DNA of 64,000 nucleotides, from positions 372,001-436,000 of the forward strand of contig NZ_MKKX01000017.1 in the NCBI RefSeq assembly GCF_002091985.1, written 5' to 3'. Position 1 is the first letter of the stretch. Each line of letters begins with the position of its first letter. The position numbers were made by a program, and so were the translations under genes. This document shows positions 47,471 through 57,323 of this stretch, piece after piece. The notes under the pieces were generated by a model. That model did no database searches, was not told where the DNA came from, and saw nothing but the letters and a program-made list of their open reading frames with translations. This DNA comes from Rhodococcus sp. 1163 (lineage in GTDB: Bacteria > Actinomycetota > Actinomycetes > Mycobacteriales > Mycobacteriaceae).

Positions 47471-50008
47471 ATGGCCGCCAATCCCATGCGCAAGGTTTCA
47501 CTGAGAAATCTTGCTGCACACAAAGTTCGTCTTGCACTTACCGTCCTGTCCGTCGTACTCGGAACAGCCTTCGTCGCAGGTTCGTTCGTGTTCACCGATA
47601 CCTTGCAGCGCACGTTCTCCTCGATCTTCTCCGACACCGCGGCAGGTGCGGATGTTCGAGTCAGCGCGGAGGAAACCGGCTCGAGCGGAGTCCCCACCCA
47701 GGATGCCGCGACCATAGAGGCCCTACCGAACGTGGCCGCAGTGATGCCCTACGTCGGCGGACAGATCGTCGTTCTCGACAAGTCCGGGGCGACAGTTCAG
47801 TCCGGTGGTGCGCCCACCATCGGGGAGGCCTACATCCCCGATGAACAGAGACTCGGCGCAAAAGAAGACTTCCTCTCCGGCGCTGCGCCCGCTGCCCCCG
47901 GTGAAGTCGCGATCAACGAGGGTGGCGCAGAGCGGTCCGGCCTCGCCGTCGGGGACTCGACGCAGGTCCTCATTCCGTCCAAGGGCACGGTCGATGTCAC
48001 GGTGACCGGAATCTACGACACCGCAACCGAATCCGGCGGTTATATCGGAGTCCAGTTCCTGCAGAGCCAAGCGAACGAGCTGTTCTCGGACGGCTCGCAT
48101 GTCCAGTACTACGACGTCGCTGGTAATGATCTCGCAGCAAAGGGCATGACCCAGGCCGACCTACGCGAGGAGATCGCCGCCGCGCTACCGGATGCCAAGG
48201 TGCAGACAGCCGACGAGGTACGCGCCGAAGCCCAGGACGCGATCGAATCCGCGTTGTCCTTCGTGAACTACTTCTTGCTGGCATTCGGCGGCATCGCCCT
48301 ACTCGTCGGCACGTTCATCATCTACAACACTTTCTCGATGATCGTCGCGCAGCGAGTCCGCGAACTCGCATTGCTCCGTGCCATCGGCGCAAGCCGCAGC
48401 CAGGTCAGCCGCTCGGTAGTGTTCGAAGCGCTCATCGTCGGAATCATCGGTAGCGCGCTGGGGTTCGCCGGCGGCGTAGGGCTCGCCTACGGCCTGCGTG
48501 CTCTGCTCAATGCCTTCGACGTCGGATTGCCCTCGGGCGCACTCGCTCTCGAACCGAGAACCGTTTTCGTCGCCTTCCTCGTCGGGATCGTCGTGACGGT
48601 ACTGAGCGCCTACGCGCCGGCCCGTCGTGCCGCCAAGATCCCACCGATCGCGGCCATGCGAGAAGAGTTCGCCTCTGCGGGTGACAGTCTTCGTATGCGC
48701 ACGATCATCGGGATCGTGATCGGCGCGCTCGGCGCGGTTGCACTTCTCGTGGGCGCGCAATCGACAGGTGGAGCAGCTGCGGGCACCGTCGGAGTCGGAG
48801 CCGTCGCCGTCATCATCGCCGTCGCGCTGGCCGCGCCGTCACTCTCGCGTCCGATCGTCGGCGCCTTGGGATCGGTGCTCACTCGGCCCTTCGGTGCGAT
48901 CGGTTCTCTCGCACGGACCAACTCGGTCCGCAACCCCCGCCGCACGGCAGCAACTGCCTTCGCTCTGATGCTCGGTCTGATGCTCGTCTCCGTGATCGGC
49001 GTACTCGGTGCGTCGGCGAAAGCCAGTGTGGACGCTCTCGTCGACACTGGAATCGAGGCGGACTACATCCTGAGCGGACCTCAGGCCATCGGTGTTCCCG
49101 TCGGGGCAGGACAAGCCGCCCGTAACACCCCCGGGGTGGACAAGGTCGCGATACTGCACCCAGTACAGGTGAACATCTCCGGTGAATCAACCTTCGGGGT
49201 TGCCCTCGACGGAAGTCCCGACGGCTTGTTCGATCGAAAAGTTGTCGAGGGCGATCCAGAACTCTCCGGCGACAGCATCGCTGTCTCGCAGTCGGCGTCC
49301 AGCGAGAAGAACTGGCAGCTGGGGACCGTGGTGGACTTGGACTCGTTCGACGGTGTGCGCGTCCCGGTGACCGTGACCAGTATCTACGAGGACAGCCCTT
49401 TGGTAGGTGACTGGCTCGTATCCGAGAGCGTCTACGAGCAGGTGACACCGAGCATCGTGCGTTCGGACATCGTGGTTCTCGTCGGTGCGGCCGCAGGTAC
49501 CGATCTCGATGTCCTACGCAGCGACCTCGAGGCGTCGACGAAGCCGTTCGTCGTCGTACAAGTACAGGACCGCGAGCAGTTCAAGGGCAGCCAGAGCCAA
49601 CAGATCGATACTCTGCTCGCAGTTCTCTACGGACTCCTCGCGTTGGCAGTCGTGATCGCAATTCTCGGCATCATCAACACACTCGCTCTCTCCGTGGTCG
49701 AGCGCCGTCGAGAGATCGGGATGTTGCGGGCCGTGGGGATGCAGCGTGCCCAGGTGCGTCGCACCATCTATCTCGAGTCCCTTTTGATAGCGCTGTTCGG
49801 TGCCATCGTCGGACTGGTCCTCGGAATAGTGTTCGGCTGGGGTTTCGTGCGGACGCTTCGCGACGAAGGACTCGGGGTCATGACGGTTCCGTGGGGGCAG
49901 GTCATCGGGATGCTGATCGGGTCGGCAATCGTCGGAGTCGGAGCAGCTCTCTGGCCTGCCGCCAGAGCAGCGCGCACGCGCCCGTTGGAGGCCATTGCCG
50001 ACGCCTGA
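47471..50008 (+). CDS. FtsX-type ABC permease
   Basis: 845 residues with two FtsX modules: an N-terminal helix (18-38), a large periplasmic domain, helices around 255-400 containing RVRELALLRAIGASRSQV, a second helix cluster (420-530), second extracytoplasmic domain, and final helices from about 710 with RRREIGMLRAVGMQRAQV. Typical of actinobacterial MacB-like permeases for lipoproteins, peptides or lipids. ATG 47471. No adaptor protein gene is adjacent. Confidence 0.93.
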   Translation: MAANPMRKVSLRNLAAHKVRLALTVLSVVLGTAFVAGSFVFTDTLQRTFSSIFSDTAAGADVRVSAEETGSSGVPTQDAATIEALPNVAAVMPYVGGQIVVLDKSGATVQSGGAPTIGEAYIPDEQRLGAKEDFLSGAAPAAPGEVAINEGGAERSGLAVGDSTQVLIPSKGTVDVTVTGIYDTATESGGYIGVQFLQSQANELFSDGSHVQYYDVAGNDLAAKGMTQADLREEIAAALPDAKVQTADEVRAEAQDAIESALSFVNYFLLAFGGIALLVGTFIIYNTFSMIVAQRVRELALLRAIGASRSQVSRSVVFEALIVGIIGSALGFAGGVGLAYGLRALLNAFDVGLPSGALALEPRTVFVAFLVGIVVTVLSAYAPARRAAKIPPIAAMREEFASAGDSLRMRTIIGIVIGALGAVALLVGAQSTGGAAAGTVGVGAVAVIIAVALAAPSLSRPIVGALGSVLTRPFGAIGSLARTNSVRNPRRTAATAFALMLGLMLVSVIGVLGASAKASVDALVDTGIEADYILSGPQAIGVPVGAGQAARNTPGVDKVAILHPVQVNISGESTFGVALDGSPDGLFDRKVVEGDPELSGDSIAVSQSASSEKNWQLGTVVDLDSFDGVRVPVTVTSIYEDSPLVGDWLVSESVYEQVTPSIVRSDIVVLVGAAAGTDLDVLRSDLEASTKPFVVVQVQDREQFKGSQSQQIDTLLAVLYGLLALAVVIAILGIINTLALSVVERRREIGMLRAVGMQRAQVRRTIYLESLLIALFGAIVGLVLGIVFGWGFVRTLRDEGLGVMTVPWGQVIGMLIGSAIVGVGAALWPAARAARTRPLEAIADA

Positions 50009-50053
50009 TCGTGGAGGCCCGCCCTCTTGGGCTATGTAACAATGTCGTAAGGG

Positions 50054-50083
50054 TTGCACATAAAACGACCCTGGGGTTACCTT
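50054..50083 (+). promoter_or_regulatory. Promoter of the A-T-TE synthetase gene
   Basis: -35 TTGCAC (50054-50059), 18-bp spacer, -10 TACCTT (50078-50083), 72 bp before the ATG. It shows the gene has its own start site apart from the ABC operon. Confidence 0.5.
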
Positions 50084-50155
50084 GTAGCGCGTAAACAGAC
50101 TCGAAGACGGTTTCTAGTCAAGACCCGAATGGGCTGTGGCACTGCAAGGGGGGGC

Positions 50156-52738
50156 ATGTCGCTTCATCCGACCGACACGTCCCCACACTCCGACCTCGCG
50201 CCGATGTGCAAACCCGATCTGCGGGACACGCTGCTGGATCGGTTGTGCGAGGTCGCCCACGCGCTACCCGACGCGACGGCTCTGGTCGCGGACGACGGCG
50301 TACTCACCTTCGACCAGCTTCTGCACCGGACGTATGCAGTGGCCCGCAAGATTGCGCACCTGACCCAGGTCGATCGAAGTCCCATCGCGGTGGACGGGCG
50401 CAACACGACCGAGTCGATCACGTTGATGCTTGCGGTCATCGCGTCCGGGCACTCTTTGATACCTCTCGACTCGAACCTGCCCGAGACTCGACGCCGGCAC
50501 ATCGTCGAGCAGGCAGCCGCGCTGCGGATGAACACTGCCGACATCTCCGACGCCGAAGACTCGGCTGCGCCGCTCCCGACGGTAACCGGGGATCAAGTTG
50601 CGATGATCGCGTTCACTTCCGGATCGACAGGCGTCCCCAAGGGGGTTCTGCTCAGTCACCGGATGTGCCTGAGCAAAGCGTACGAAGTCAGCTCGGCCCT
50701 GGCGCTCAGGCCACGTGACCGCGTGGGGAATGTGCTTCCAGTGAGCTTCGGTGCCGGCGTCAACACCCTGTTCGCAGGTCTTCTCAGTGGCGCACAGGTG
50801 CATTGCCGCGATCCGCGAGCGGTCCACCTGGATCAGTTGGCAGCATGGATCGAGCGGTGCTCCATCACGACTTTGCATTGCTCACCTTCGCTGGTGAGTA
50901 GCGTTCGCACGACGCTAGCCACCTCGAACGTGCCGCCTTCTCTCGTAGGCGCGGTACCTGCGAACACAATCCCGTCACTTCGCGTCGTCACCACGTACGG
51001 AGAAGCACTTCACTCTTCCGACGTACGCTTCTTTCGATCCGTGCTCGGTAGTGATGCAACCTTCGTCAATTGGTACGCCACAACCGAATCCGGTGTAGTC
51101 GCCTACAATTCATACAGCGCGGACCAGCCTCTTCCCCACGGGTTCATTCCTGCCGGGTACAGCCCACACGGAAAGATCGTGGAGATCGTCGGAGTAGGCG
51201 GTCGGACGCGAAAGTTGGGTGAGATCGGCGAAATTCGAATCTCGGCGCCCTTGTCGGCCGATGGATATCTCGGGCTGGAAGAGTTGACGCGCTCGCGTTT
51301 CAGTACTCACGACGCAACTCACCGCTACCTCACCGGAGATGTAGGTCGCATCGATCGGTTCGGGGTTCTGCACCTCGTGGGTCGAGTCGATGATGTGATC
51401 AAAGTGTCCGGCTACCTGGTAGAGCCCACGGAAGTCGAAGCGGCACTTCGTACTATCGACGGTGTGGACGATGCCACGGTCGTTGCACGCGATGTCGAAT
51501 CGGGCAAGGAACTCGTCGCATACTTCGTCTCCGATCGATCTTCTGTCGCCGCAGTGCGCGATGCACTGCGGCGAGACTTGCCGGAATGGACGGTTCCCGC
51601 ACATATCACCCGGGTGGACAGGATCGACCGGAACGAACGAGGCAAGGTCGATCGTTCGAAACTCTTCGACTCCGAAGCGTTGCCGGAGGCGCTGTCCGAC
51701 AACGCTTTCGATGGACCCACCGAAAGGTGGATAGGCAATATAGTTCAACAAGAACTAGGGCTGGACGACATCGCCCGCGACGCGGATTTTGCTGCGCTGG
51801 GTGCCACCTCACTTGCTTTGACCACGATCGTGGTGGGAGTGCGACAGTCCTTCCACGTCGAGATCTCCACCGAGGAACTTGCGCAGGCGATGAACATCCG
51901 TAGCTTGGCCCGGACCGTCGATGCCAAGCTCGCCGATGCCGATCTGGACACCGCAAGGTCGTCACACGACGGAGTCATGGTTCCGCTGCGGAGCGAAGGT
52001 TCCGCGGCTCCCCTCTTCGTCATCGCGGGAGCGGGCGTACCAGCAGTCGGACTCATCCCTCTGGCCAATCACCTGGACCACGACCGTCCCGTATATGCGA
52101 TACAAGCCAAAGGGCTTGGGAAAAAGGCACTTCCGGACCGCAGCATCGGCAAAGCCGCGCGTCGATATGTCCGCGAGATCCGCCGGATCCAGCCACAGGG
52201 ACCGTATCTGCTCGTCGGCCATTCACTCGGAGCATGGATTGCCCTCGAGATGGCTCGCATCCTCGAATCGGACGGTGACATAGTCGCCGAGCTGATTCTG
52301 CTCGACCCTCGCCTGTACCGAACGATGTTGGACAAGCTGTCGGAGCGCAACACCGATCTCGAAGCGGCCCCCGACAGAGCACCGCTCCGCAAACCCTGCC
52401 TTCCCGCGCTCGCTCGCCGGGCGGTGTCCGTCGCACTGGCGGGGTTGGTCCGGTTTCCGACCACCGAGCGCTGGCTGGCATTCGGCATCATCGGTCACAG
52501 AGCACTCGACGCTCATCGACCGAAGCCATGGAGCGGTCCGGTCACTGTTGTCGTCACGGGCGAGAACACCTCCGATCGACGCTCCTGGGAAACGCTGGCG
52601 ACGGGCAATCTCGTCATCAGAGAAGTTCCTGGCAATCACATCGACATGGTTCGCGAGCCCATCGTCGCCAGAGTCGCCGACATCATCGACGACGCACTGC
52701 ACAGGCGCAGGCGGCGGGAACGGACAGATCACAGATGA
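50156..52738 (+). CDS. Three-domain A-T-TE nonribosomal-peptide-synthetase-like enzyme
   Basis: 860 residues. Adenylation domain 1-505: A3 FTSGSTGVPKG (153-163), A5-like NWYATTESG (305-313), A7 TGDVGR (393-398), A8 GRVDDVIKVSGYLVEPTEVE, A10 RNERGKVDR with Lys497. Carrier domain about 515-595 with phosphopantetheine Ser552 in LGATSLAL. Thioesterase 605-860 with GHSLGAW (Ser690) and a late PGNHIDMV His. There is no condensation domain. By eye alignment the position of the usual Asp235 that grips the amino group is Gly199 (VSFGAG), so the substrate is probably not a normal alpha-amino acid. ATG 50156 follows AAGGGGGG. Product unknown. Confidence 0.9.
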   Translation: MSLHPTDTSPHSDLAPMCKPDLRDTLLDRLCEVAHALPDATALVADDGVLTFDQLLHRTYAVARKIAHLTQVDRSPIAVDGRNTTESITLMLAVIASGHSLIPLDSNLPETRRRHIVEQAAALRMNTADISDAEDSAAPLPTVTGDQVAMIAFTSGSTGVPKGVLLSHRMCLSKAYEVSSALALRPRDRVGNVLPVSFGAGVNTLFAGLLSGAQVHCRDPRAVHLDQLAAWIERCSITTLHCSPSLVSSVRTTLATSNVPPSLVGAVPANTIPSLRVVTTYGEALHSSDVRFFRSVLGSDATFVNWYATTESGVVAYNSYSADQPLPHGFIPAGYSPHGKIVEIVGVGGRTRKLGEIGEIRISAPLSADGYLGLEELTRSRFSTHDATHRYLTGDVGRIDRFGVLHLVGRVDDVIKVSGYLVEPTEVEAALRTIDGVDDATVVARDVESGKELVAYFVSDRSSVAAVRDALRRDLPEWTVPAHITRVDRIDRNERGKVDRSKLFDSEALPEALSDNAFDGPTERWIGNIVQQELGLDDIARDADFAALGATSLALTTIVVGVRQSFHVEISTEELAQAMNIRSLARTVDAKLADADLDTARSSHDGVMVPLRSEGSAAPLFVIAGAGVPAVGLIPLANHLDHDRPVYAIQAKGLGKKALPDRSIGKAARRYVREIRRIQPQGPYLLVGHSLGAWIALEMARILESDGDIVAELILLDPRLYRTMLDKLSERNTDLEAAPDRAPLRKPCLPALARRAVSVALAGLVRFPTTERWLAFGIIGHRALDAHRPKPWSGPVTVVVTGENTSDRRSWETLATGNLVIREVPGNHIDMVREPIVARVADIIDDALHRRRRRERTDHR

Positions 52739-52926
52739 CCGACTCGATAGAACGGCGGCGAAGCCGCAGACCGCTGATGACGTCCATCGCCACTCATCGT
52801 GATGGCCACCAGTCCTCGATGCAGCCTTGTAACGTGACGCAGGACTCGATGAGCTGTCCTCGGTCCCCCGATACGCGTACGTTGGTTTTCGATGCTGTAG
52901 CAACGCAGCCGGGAGGCTCTCGACCC

Positions 52927-53829
52927 ATGAACATGGACTCACCGCGTTACCCAATGGCCTCGGTCGAACTGCACAAAGACGTACTTCGCTATGTCGACGT
53001 CGGCGATGGTCCACCCATCGTGCTGGTGCATGGTCTGCTGGGATCGAACGAGTCCTGGGCAGGGCAAATCGAACGCCTGTCGGCGCGGCACCGTGTCATC
53101 GCGCCCGATCTGTTCGGCCACGGCCGATCCGACAAGCCGTCCGGAGACTATTCACTCAGCTCGCATGCTGCGACGATCCGCGATCTGCTCGAACATCTGA
53201 ACATCAAGTCCGCGTCGATGGTCGGCCATTCGCTGGGCGGCGGGATCGTCATGCAGGCCGTCTACCTGTTCCCGGGGTTGGTCGAGCGGTTGGTGCTCGT
53301 CAGCAGCGGCGGTCTCGGCACCGAAGTGAGCCTGCTTCTCAAGGCCGCCACCTTGCCCGGCAGTGAGCTCGTTCTTCCGGTTTTGGCGTCCGACTGGGTA
53401 CGCAAGAATGCCGAGAGCGTCATGGGGCAGTTGAACAAATGGGGGCTTCCGGTACGGCCGGGTGCGAGCATGGCGGAAACGTGGCGCTCGTTCAAGTCGG
53501 TGTCCGACCGACAGACCCGCGAAGCTTTCCTTGCCTCCACGCGCGCAGTCGTCGGCCCGCGTGGACAGACGGTCAGCGCCAAGCAGCACTTCGAGAAATT
53601 CGAATCGATCCCATCGCTACTGATCTGGGGTGGCAAGGACCGCATGATTCCGGCTTCGCATGCCGACAACATCAGGCGGGAAGTGCCCAATAGCCGTGTC
53701 GAGATCTTCTCCGACGCAGGACATTTCCCGCAGCTGGACGAGCCGGATCTTTTCTTCCGCGTTCTCGACGAATTTCTCACCGCGAACTCCCCGGTCGAGG
53801 CAGCACCGACAACTGCAGTGTCGGACTGA
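52927..53829 (+). CDS. Alpha/beta-fold hydrolase
   Basis: 300 residues. HGLLGSNESW oxyanion region, PDLFGHGRSDKP, nucleophile GHSLGGG near residue 100, acid in LIWGGKDRMIP and His in GHFPQLDEP. Close in look to Rhodococcus/Mycobacterium epoxide-hydrolase and meta-cleavage-type hydrolases. GGGAGG precedes ATG 52927; ATG 52933 is alternative. It lies 188 bp after the A-T-TE gene; that gap shows no further gene. Confidence 0.9.
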   Translation: MNMDSPRYPMASVELHKDVLRYVDVGDGPPIVLVHGLLGSNESWAGQIERLSARHRVIAPDLFGHGRSDKPSGDYSLSSHAATIRDLLEHLNIKSASMVGHSLGGGIVMQAVYLFPGLVERLVLVSSGGLGTEVSLLLKAATLPGSELVLPVLASDWVRKNAESVMGQLNKWGLPVRPGASMAETWRSFKSVSDRQTREAFLASTRAVVGPRGQTVSAKQHFEKFESIPSLLIWGGKDRMIPASHADNIRREVPNSRVEIFSDAGHFPQLDEPDLFFRVLDEFLTANSPVEAAPTTAVSD

Positions 53830-53831
53830 CA

Positions 53832-54467
53832 ATGTCGCTGTGGCCAATGTTTCCACTCGGCAGCGTGTTGCTGCCAGGGGAGCGTCTTCCTCTGCACATC
53901 TTCGAGCCGCGTTACCAGGAACTCTTGGCCGCTTGTCTCGCCATGGAGGACCCCAGTTTCGGGGTTGTGCTGATTGCGCGAGGGAAAGAGTCCGGGGGCG
54001 GAGATGTGCGCCACCATATTGCAACGGCTGCTCACATCGTCGCCCACGAAGAGGTCGGTGATGGCAGGCATTACGTGGAATGTGTAGGGAACGAAAGACT
54101 TCGAATCGACGCGTGGCTGGAGGACGACCCCTACCCGCGCGCTGATCTTCGTGTGTGGGCCGACGAGAACGCGGACGCTCCGCCGCTCGAATCCGAGTTC
54201 GAGTCACTACAGGACAAGATTTCTGAGCTGTACGCATTGATCGGCAACCTGGCACGGGCCGAAGGTGCTGCGCCACCGCCTGATCCGAGTTTCTCCGCTC
54301 TTCCTGCCGAGGCAGGTGAACGCTTGTTCACCCTTGCCGCACAGGTACCGATGGGGCAGGCCGACCGTCAGGACGTCCTGGAGGCACCCGGCCCGTCCGA
54401 GCGTCTACGAGTACTCGTCGACGCTGTCGACAACGTCACCGACATCGTCAAGTTCAGATTGAGCTGA
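53832..54467 (+). CDS. LON peptidase substrate-binding-domain protein
   Basis: 211 residues, the N-terminal Lon (PUA-like) domain without ATPase or protease: MFPLGSVLLPGERLPLHIFE, RYQELL, VECVGNERLRI. The rest is acidic helical. A common stand-alone actinobacterial protein, role unclear. Starts 2 bp after the hydrolase stop, so same transcript; a strong terminator follows. Confidence 0.9.
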   Translation: MSLWPMFPLGSVLLPGERLPLHIFEPRYQELLAACLAMEDPSFGVVLIARGKESGGGDVRHHIATAAHIVAHEEVGDGRHYVECVGNERLRIDAWLEDDPYPRADLRVWADENADAPPLESEFESLQDKISELYALIGNLARAEGAAPPPDPSFSALPAEAGERLFTLAAQVPMGQADRQDVLEAPGPSERLRVLVDAVDNVTDIVKFRLS

Positions 54468-54483
54468 CCGGCGCAAACAGACA

Positions 54484-54523
54484 CAGAAAAGAACCAGTAC
54501 CCGAAGGTACTGGTTCTTTTCTG
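54484..54523. terminator. Bidirectional Rho-independent terminator
   Basis: Perfect 18-bp stem CAGAAAAGAACCAGTACC (54484-54501) with 54506-54523, loop CGAA, with A/T-rich outer ends. It ends the LON-domain transcript and, leftwards, the tRNA transcript. Confidence 0.92.
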
Positions 54524-54527
54524 ACAT

Positions 54528-54604
54528 TGGTAGCGGGGACAGGATTTGAACCTGCGACCTCTGGGTTATGAGCCCAGCGAGCTACCGAGCTGCTCCACCC
54601 CGCG
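54528..54604 (-). tRNA. Initiator tRNA-Met (CAT)
   Basis: Reading leftwards from 54604: CGCGGGG acceptor with the initiator-type unpaired first base, D-arm GAGCAGCTCGG, anticodon stem with three G:C pairs (CTGGGCTCATAACCCAG), T-arm AGGTTCAAATCCT, and encoded CCA at 54530-54528. Confidence 0.96.
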
Positions 54605-54721
54605 TCGGTGTGAAACCAACACTACATGCCTCGGAGCGGATCGCCCAATCACCAGGTCAACCACCGACTCAGTAGCCGATGCGATTGCCCTTATGACGCG
54701 CTCGGGCGGAGGATGAGAGCC

Positions 54722-55501
54722 ATGAACGATGAGACTTCTCGGATGTTCGCAGCGCCGGCAGCGGGCTACGACCGGTTGATCGGACGCTATCTGCCTACCT
54801 TGGCACCGACATTCGCCGATGCAGTCCCCGTCACGACGGGCATGCACGTCGTCGACATCGGCTGTGGCCCCGGCGGTTTGACGCGTGAGCTGGTGTCGCG
54901 AGTCGGCGCGTCAGGGGTCTCGGCGATCGATCCTTCTGCACCTTTCGTCGAGGCTTGTCGAGCCCGCAATCCGGGCGTCGATGTCCGCGGGGGCTTCGCC
55001 GAGCGCCTGCCCTTCGACACGGACTCGTTCGATGCTGCGCTGGCGAGTCTCGTCATAGGGTTCATGCGCGACCCGGTGGCCGGTGTGCGCGAAATGGCCC
55101 GCGTCACCAGGCCTGGCGGGACGGTGGCAGCGTGTCAATGGGACCGCGCCGGGATGCCCGCTATGCGGATCCTCGGCCAGTTCATGGTCGCCGCAGACCC
55201 CACTGTCAACGACAGGATGAAGCTGACCGGCGACACCGCAGGGGAGATTGCTGCGGTGTTCCGCGAGGCCGGCCTCACCGATGTCGAGGACGGCGCGCTC
55301 ACGGCCCGCGGCTCGTACGCTGACTTCGACGACTGGTGGGAGCCGTTCACCCTCGGTATCGGCCCGCACGGTGCCTACCTCGAGACACTCGACGACAGTG
55401 GCCGCGAAGCCCTTCGATTGGCCTGCCTGAACACCTTCGACCGCCCGGAGCAGCCCTTCACGGTGGAAGCCCGCGCGTGGTTCGCTCGGGGAACGGTGTA
55501 A
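54722..55501 (+). CDS. Class I SAM-dependent methyltransferase
   Basis: 259 residues. Motif I VVDIGCGPGGLTRELV (about 44-59), acidic loop AIDPSAPF, AERLPFDTDSFDAALASL and the post-motif ARVTRPGGTVA are those of UbiE/Methyltransf_11-type enzymes. ATG 54722 is 9 nt from GGAGG; the ATG at 54713 touches it. Substrate unknown. Confidence 0.9.
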   Translation: MNDETSRMFAAPAAGYDRLIGRYLPTLAPTFADAVPVTTGMHVVDIGCGPGGLTRELVSRVGASGVSAIDPSAPFVEACRARNPGVDVRGGFAERLPFDTDSFDAALASLVIGFMRDPVAGVREMARVTRPGGTVAACQWDRAGMPAMRILGQFMVAADPTVNDRMKLTGDTAGEIAAVFREAGLTDVEDGALTARGSYADFDDWWEPFTLGIGPHGAYLETLDDSGREALRLACLNTFDRPEQPFTVEARAWFARGTV

Positions 55502-55510
55502 AACGAACCG

Positions 55511-56179
55511 CTAATGCCTCGTGCGCGCAACAACCAACCCGAGCGCTGCCGCGGTGAGCAGCTCCCAGCCGGTGAACGTGTAGATCGACGCGCGCTCCAT
55601 CACACCCACTGGGCCGACACCGGCGATCAGCAGACCGGAAGCAACGAAACCGAGCACCCCCAATCCGACACTGCCCCTCGAGTACCAACGCGGGCAGGTT
55701 GGAACACCCGTGCCGACGAGCAGGGCAATGATGTTTCCGGCGCCGATCGCCAGAACCGCACCGATAATGTGTGTATTTCCGTCACCGGCATGTACGACGG
55801 CAACGAGCACGCTGCCGAGGGAGTAGGCGGCTATTGCTCCGAGATACACCCATCGCCGACGTCCGAGCAGCGATGCCGAACAGATGCCCGCAGCCAGCAC
55901 CGAGATCGCGGACACGCAGAATGCGACGTTCATCAGCCACGAGGTGTCCGATGTTGTCGGCACGCCGAGATCGCTGACGGTGTCATAGGCGTACCGGTAG
56001 CCCTCGGATCGTGAGGCGGTCAACGCCTCGAGCAGCAGATATTGCAGCGAGGCGAAGGCGAAGAGCAGGCCTGCAGCGCGTGCTTTCCTACGTGGAATGT
56101 CGTACTCCTCAGGGCTGGGAACCGATCCGTTCGTCTTCGAGAACGTCTTCCCCGCGGAGGTGGCCGCGTCGGCGCACAC
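55511..56179 (-). CDS. DUF998-family membrane protein
   Basis: 222 residues, hydrophilic N-terminal 33 residues then about six helices (34-52, 82-100, 110-128, 138-158, 170-190, 200-218). YAYDTVSDLGVPT after the first helix matches DUF998. GTG start at 56179 is uncertain. The stop lies 9 bp from the convergent methyltransferase. Confidence 0.8.
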   Translation of the reverse strand: MCADAATSAGKTFSKTNGSVPSPEEYDIPRRKARAAGLLFAFASLQYLLLEALTASRSEGYRYAYDTVSDLGVPTTSDTSWLMNVAFCVSAISVLAAGICSASLLGRRRWVYLGAIAAYSLGSVLVAVVHAGDGNTHIIGAVLAIGAGNIIALLVGTGVPTCPRWYSRGSVGLGVLGFVASGLLIAGVGPVGVMERASIYTFTGWELLTAAALGLVVARTRH

Positions 56180-56200
56180 CCGCGAGGTCGATCGGCCGGA

Positions 56201-57175
56201 CTAGCTGAGCGTCAGGACGACTTTGCCTGCGGCGGTTCGATTTTCGAGAGAAGCAATTGCCTCACCCGCCTTCTCGAGCGGGAACACCGACGGCTCGGGT
56301 GCAGTCAGCTTGCCCGAGGCGAGCAATGGTTCGACCTCGGCCCACTGCTGCTTCAGGTAGCCCGGACGCGTCATCCACCATGCGCCCCAGCCCACTCCCA
56401 CGACGTCGACGTTGTTGAGCAGCAGTCGGTTGACCTTGACCGTCGGGATCTCACCGCCGGTGAACCCGATCACCAGGATCCGACCCGACGGCGCAAGACT
56501 GCGAATGCTGTCGGTGAACCGGTCACCGCCGACGGGATCGACGACGATGTCGACGCCTTTGCCTCCGGTGAGTGCCTTCACCGCGTCCTTCCATCCGTCC
56601 ACGAGCACGACGTCGGTGGCGCCCGCGGCCCGCGCGATCTCGGCCTTCGCTTCCGAGCTGACGACGGCAATAACCCGTGCAGCGCCCAGAACCGGAGCCA
56701 TCCGCAGCGCGGAGGTACCGATGCCTCCCGCGGCGCCGTGCACGAGAACCGTTTCGCCCTCGGTGAGACGTCCGCGCTCACGTAGCGCGAAATGCACCGT
56801 CAGATCGTTGAACAACAGTCCGGCGCCTGCCGTCAACGAGACGGCCTCCGGGAGCGCGAAGACGGTCTCCGGGGCCACGGCGGCGACCGAGGCCATACCG
56901 TCGGACAGTCCGGTCAAGGCGGCGACGCGATCACCTGCGGTGAACCCGGATCCCTCGGGTGCCGACCGAACGACGCCCGCTATCTCACTGCCCGGCACGA
57001 ACGGCAACGAGGGCTTGTACTGGTAGAGCCCGCGAGTCAGCAGAGCGTCCGGGAAGGCGACCCCGGCGGCGTGTACGTCGATCAGCACGGACTTCCCGTC
57101 GTCGGCCGGTTCGTCGACGTCGACGATCTCGACCGAATCCGGTCCATCCAGCTTCGTGATGTGCACCGCACGCAT
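56201..57175 (-). CDS. NADPH:quinone oxidoreductase-type MDR enzyme
   Basis: 324 residues, zinc-free MDR: GVAFPDALLTRGLYQYKPSL, FVPGSEIAGVV, cofactor loop LVHGAAGGIGTSALRM and VVDPVGGDRF. Close in look to QOR2/Zn-free quinone reductases. ATG 57175. Divergent from the dienelactone hydrolase gene across a 148-bp spacer with a short GGCGC-GAA-GCGCC hairpin near 57218. Confidence 0.9.
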   Translation of the reverse strand: MRAVHITKLDGPDSVEIVDVDEPADDGKSVLIDVHAAGVAFPDALLTRGLYQYKPSLPFVPGSEIAGVVRSAPEGSGFTAGDRVAALTGLSDGMASVAAVAPETVFALPEAVSLTAGAGLLFNDLTVHFALRERGRLTEGETVLVHGAAGGIGTSALRMAPVLGAARVIAVVSSEAKAEIARAAGATDVVLVDGWKDAVKALTGGKGVDIVVDPVGGDRFTDSIRSLAPSGRILVIGFTGGEIPTVKVNRLLLNNVDVVGVGWGAWWMTRPGYLKQQWAEVEPLLASGKLTAPEPSVFPLEKAGEAIASLENRTAAGKVVLTLS

Positions 57176-57323
57176 GAACTGTCCTCTCGTTGGGAAAAGA
57201 TCCCTTTTCGATCAGGGCGCGAAGCGCCGTGTGACCCACGGTACAAAACCGGCGTGAGGAGCGCGGACCCGGCCGGGGGAGGCCGGAGCGGAGATGGATC
57301 GGCCGAGGTGGTCCAATCGAGGT

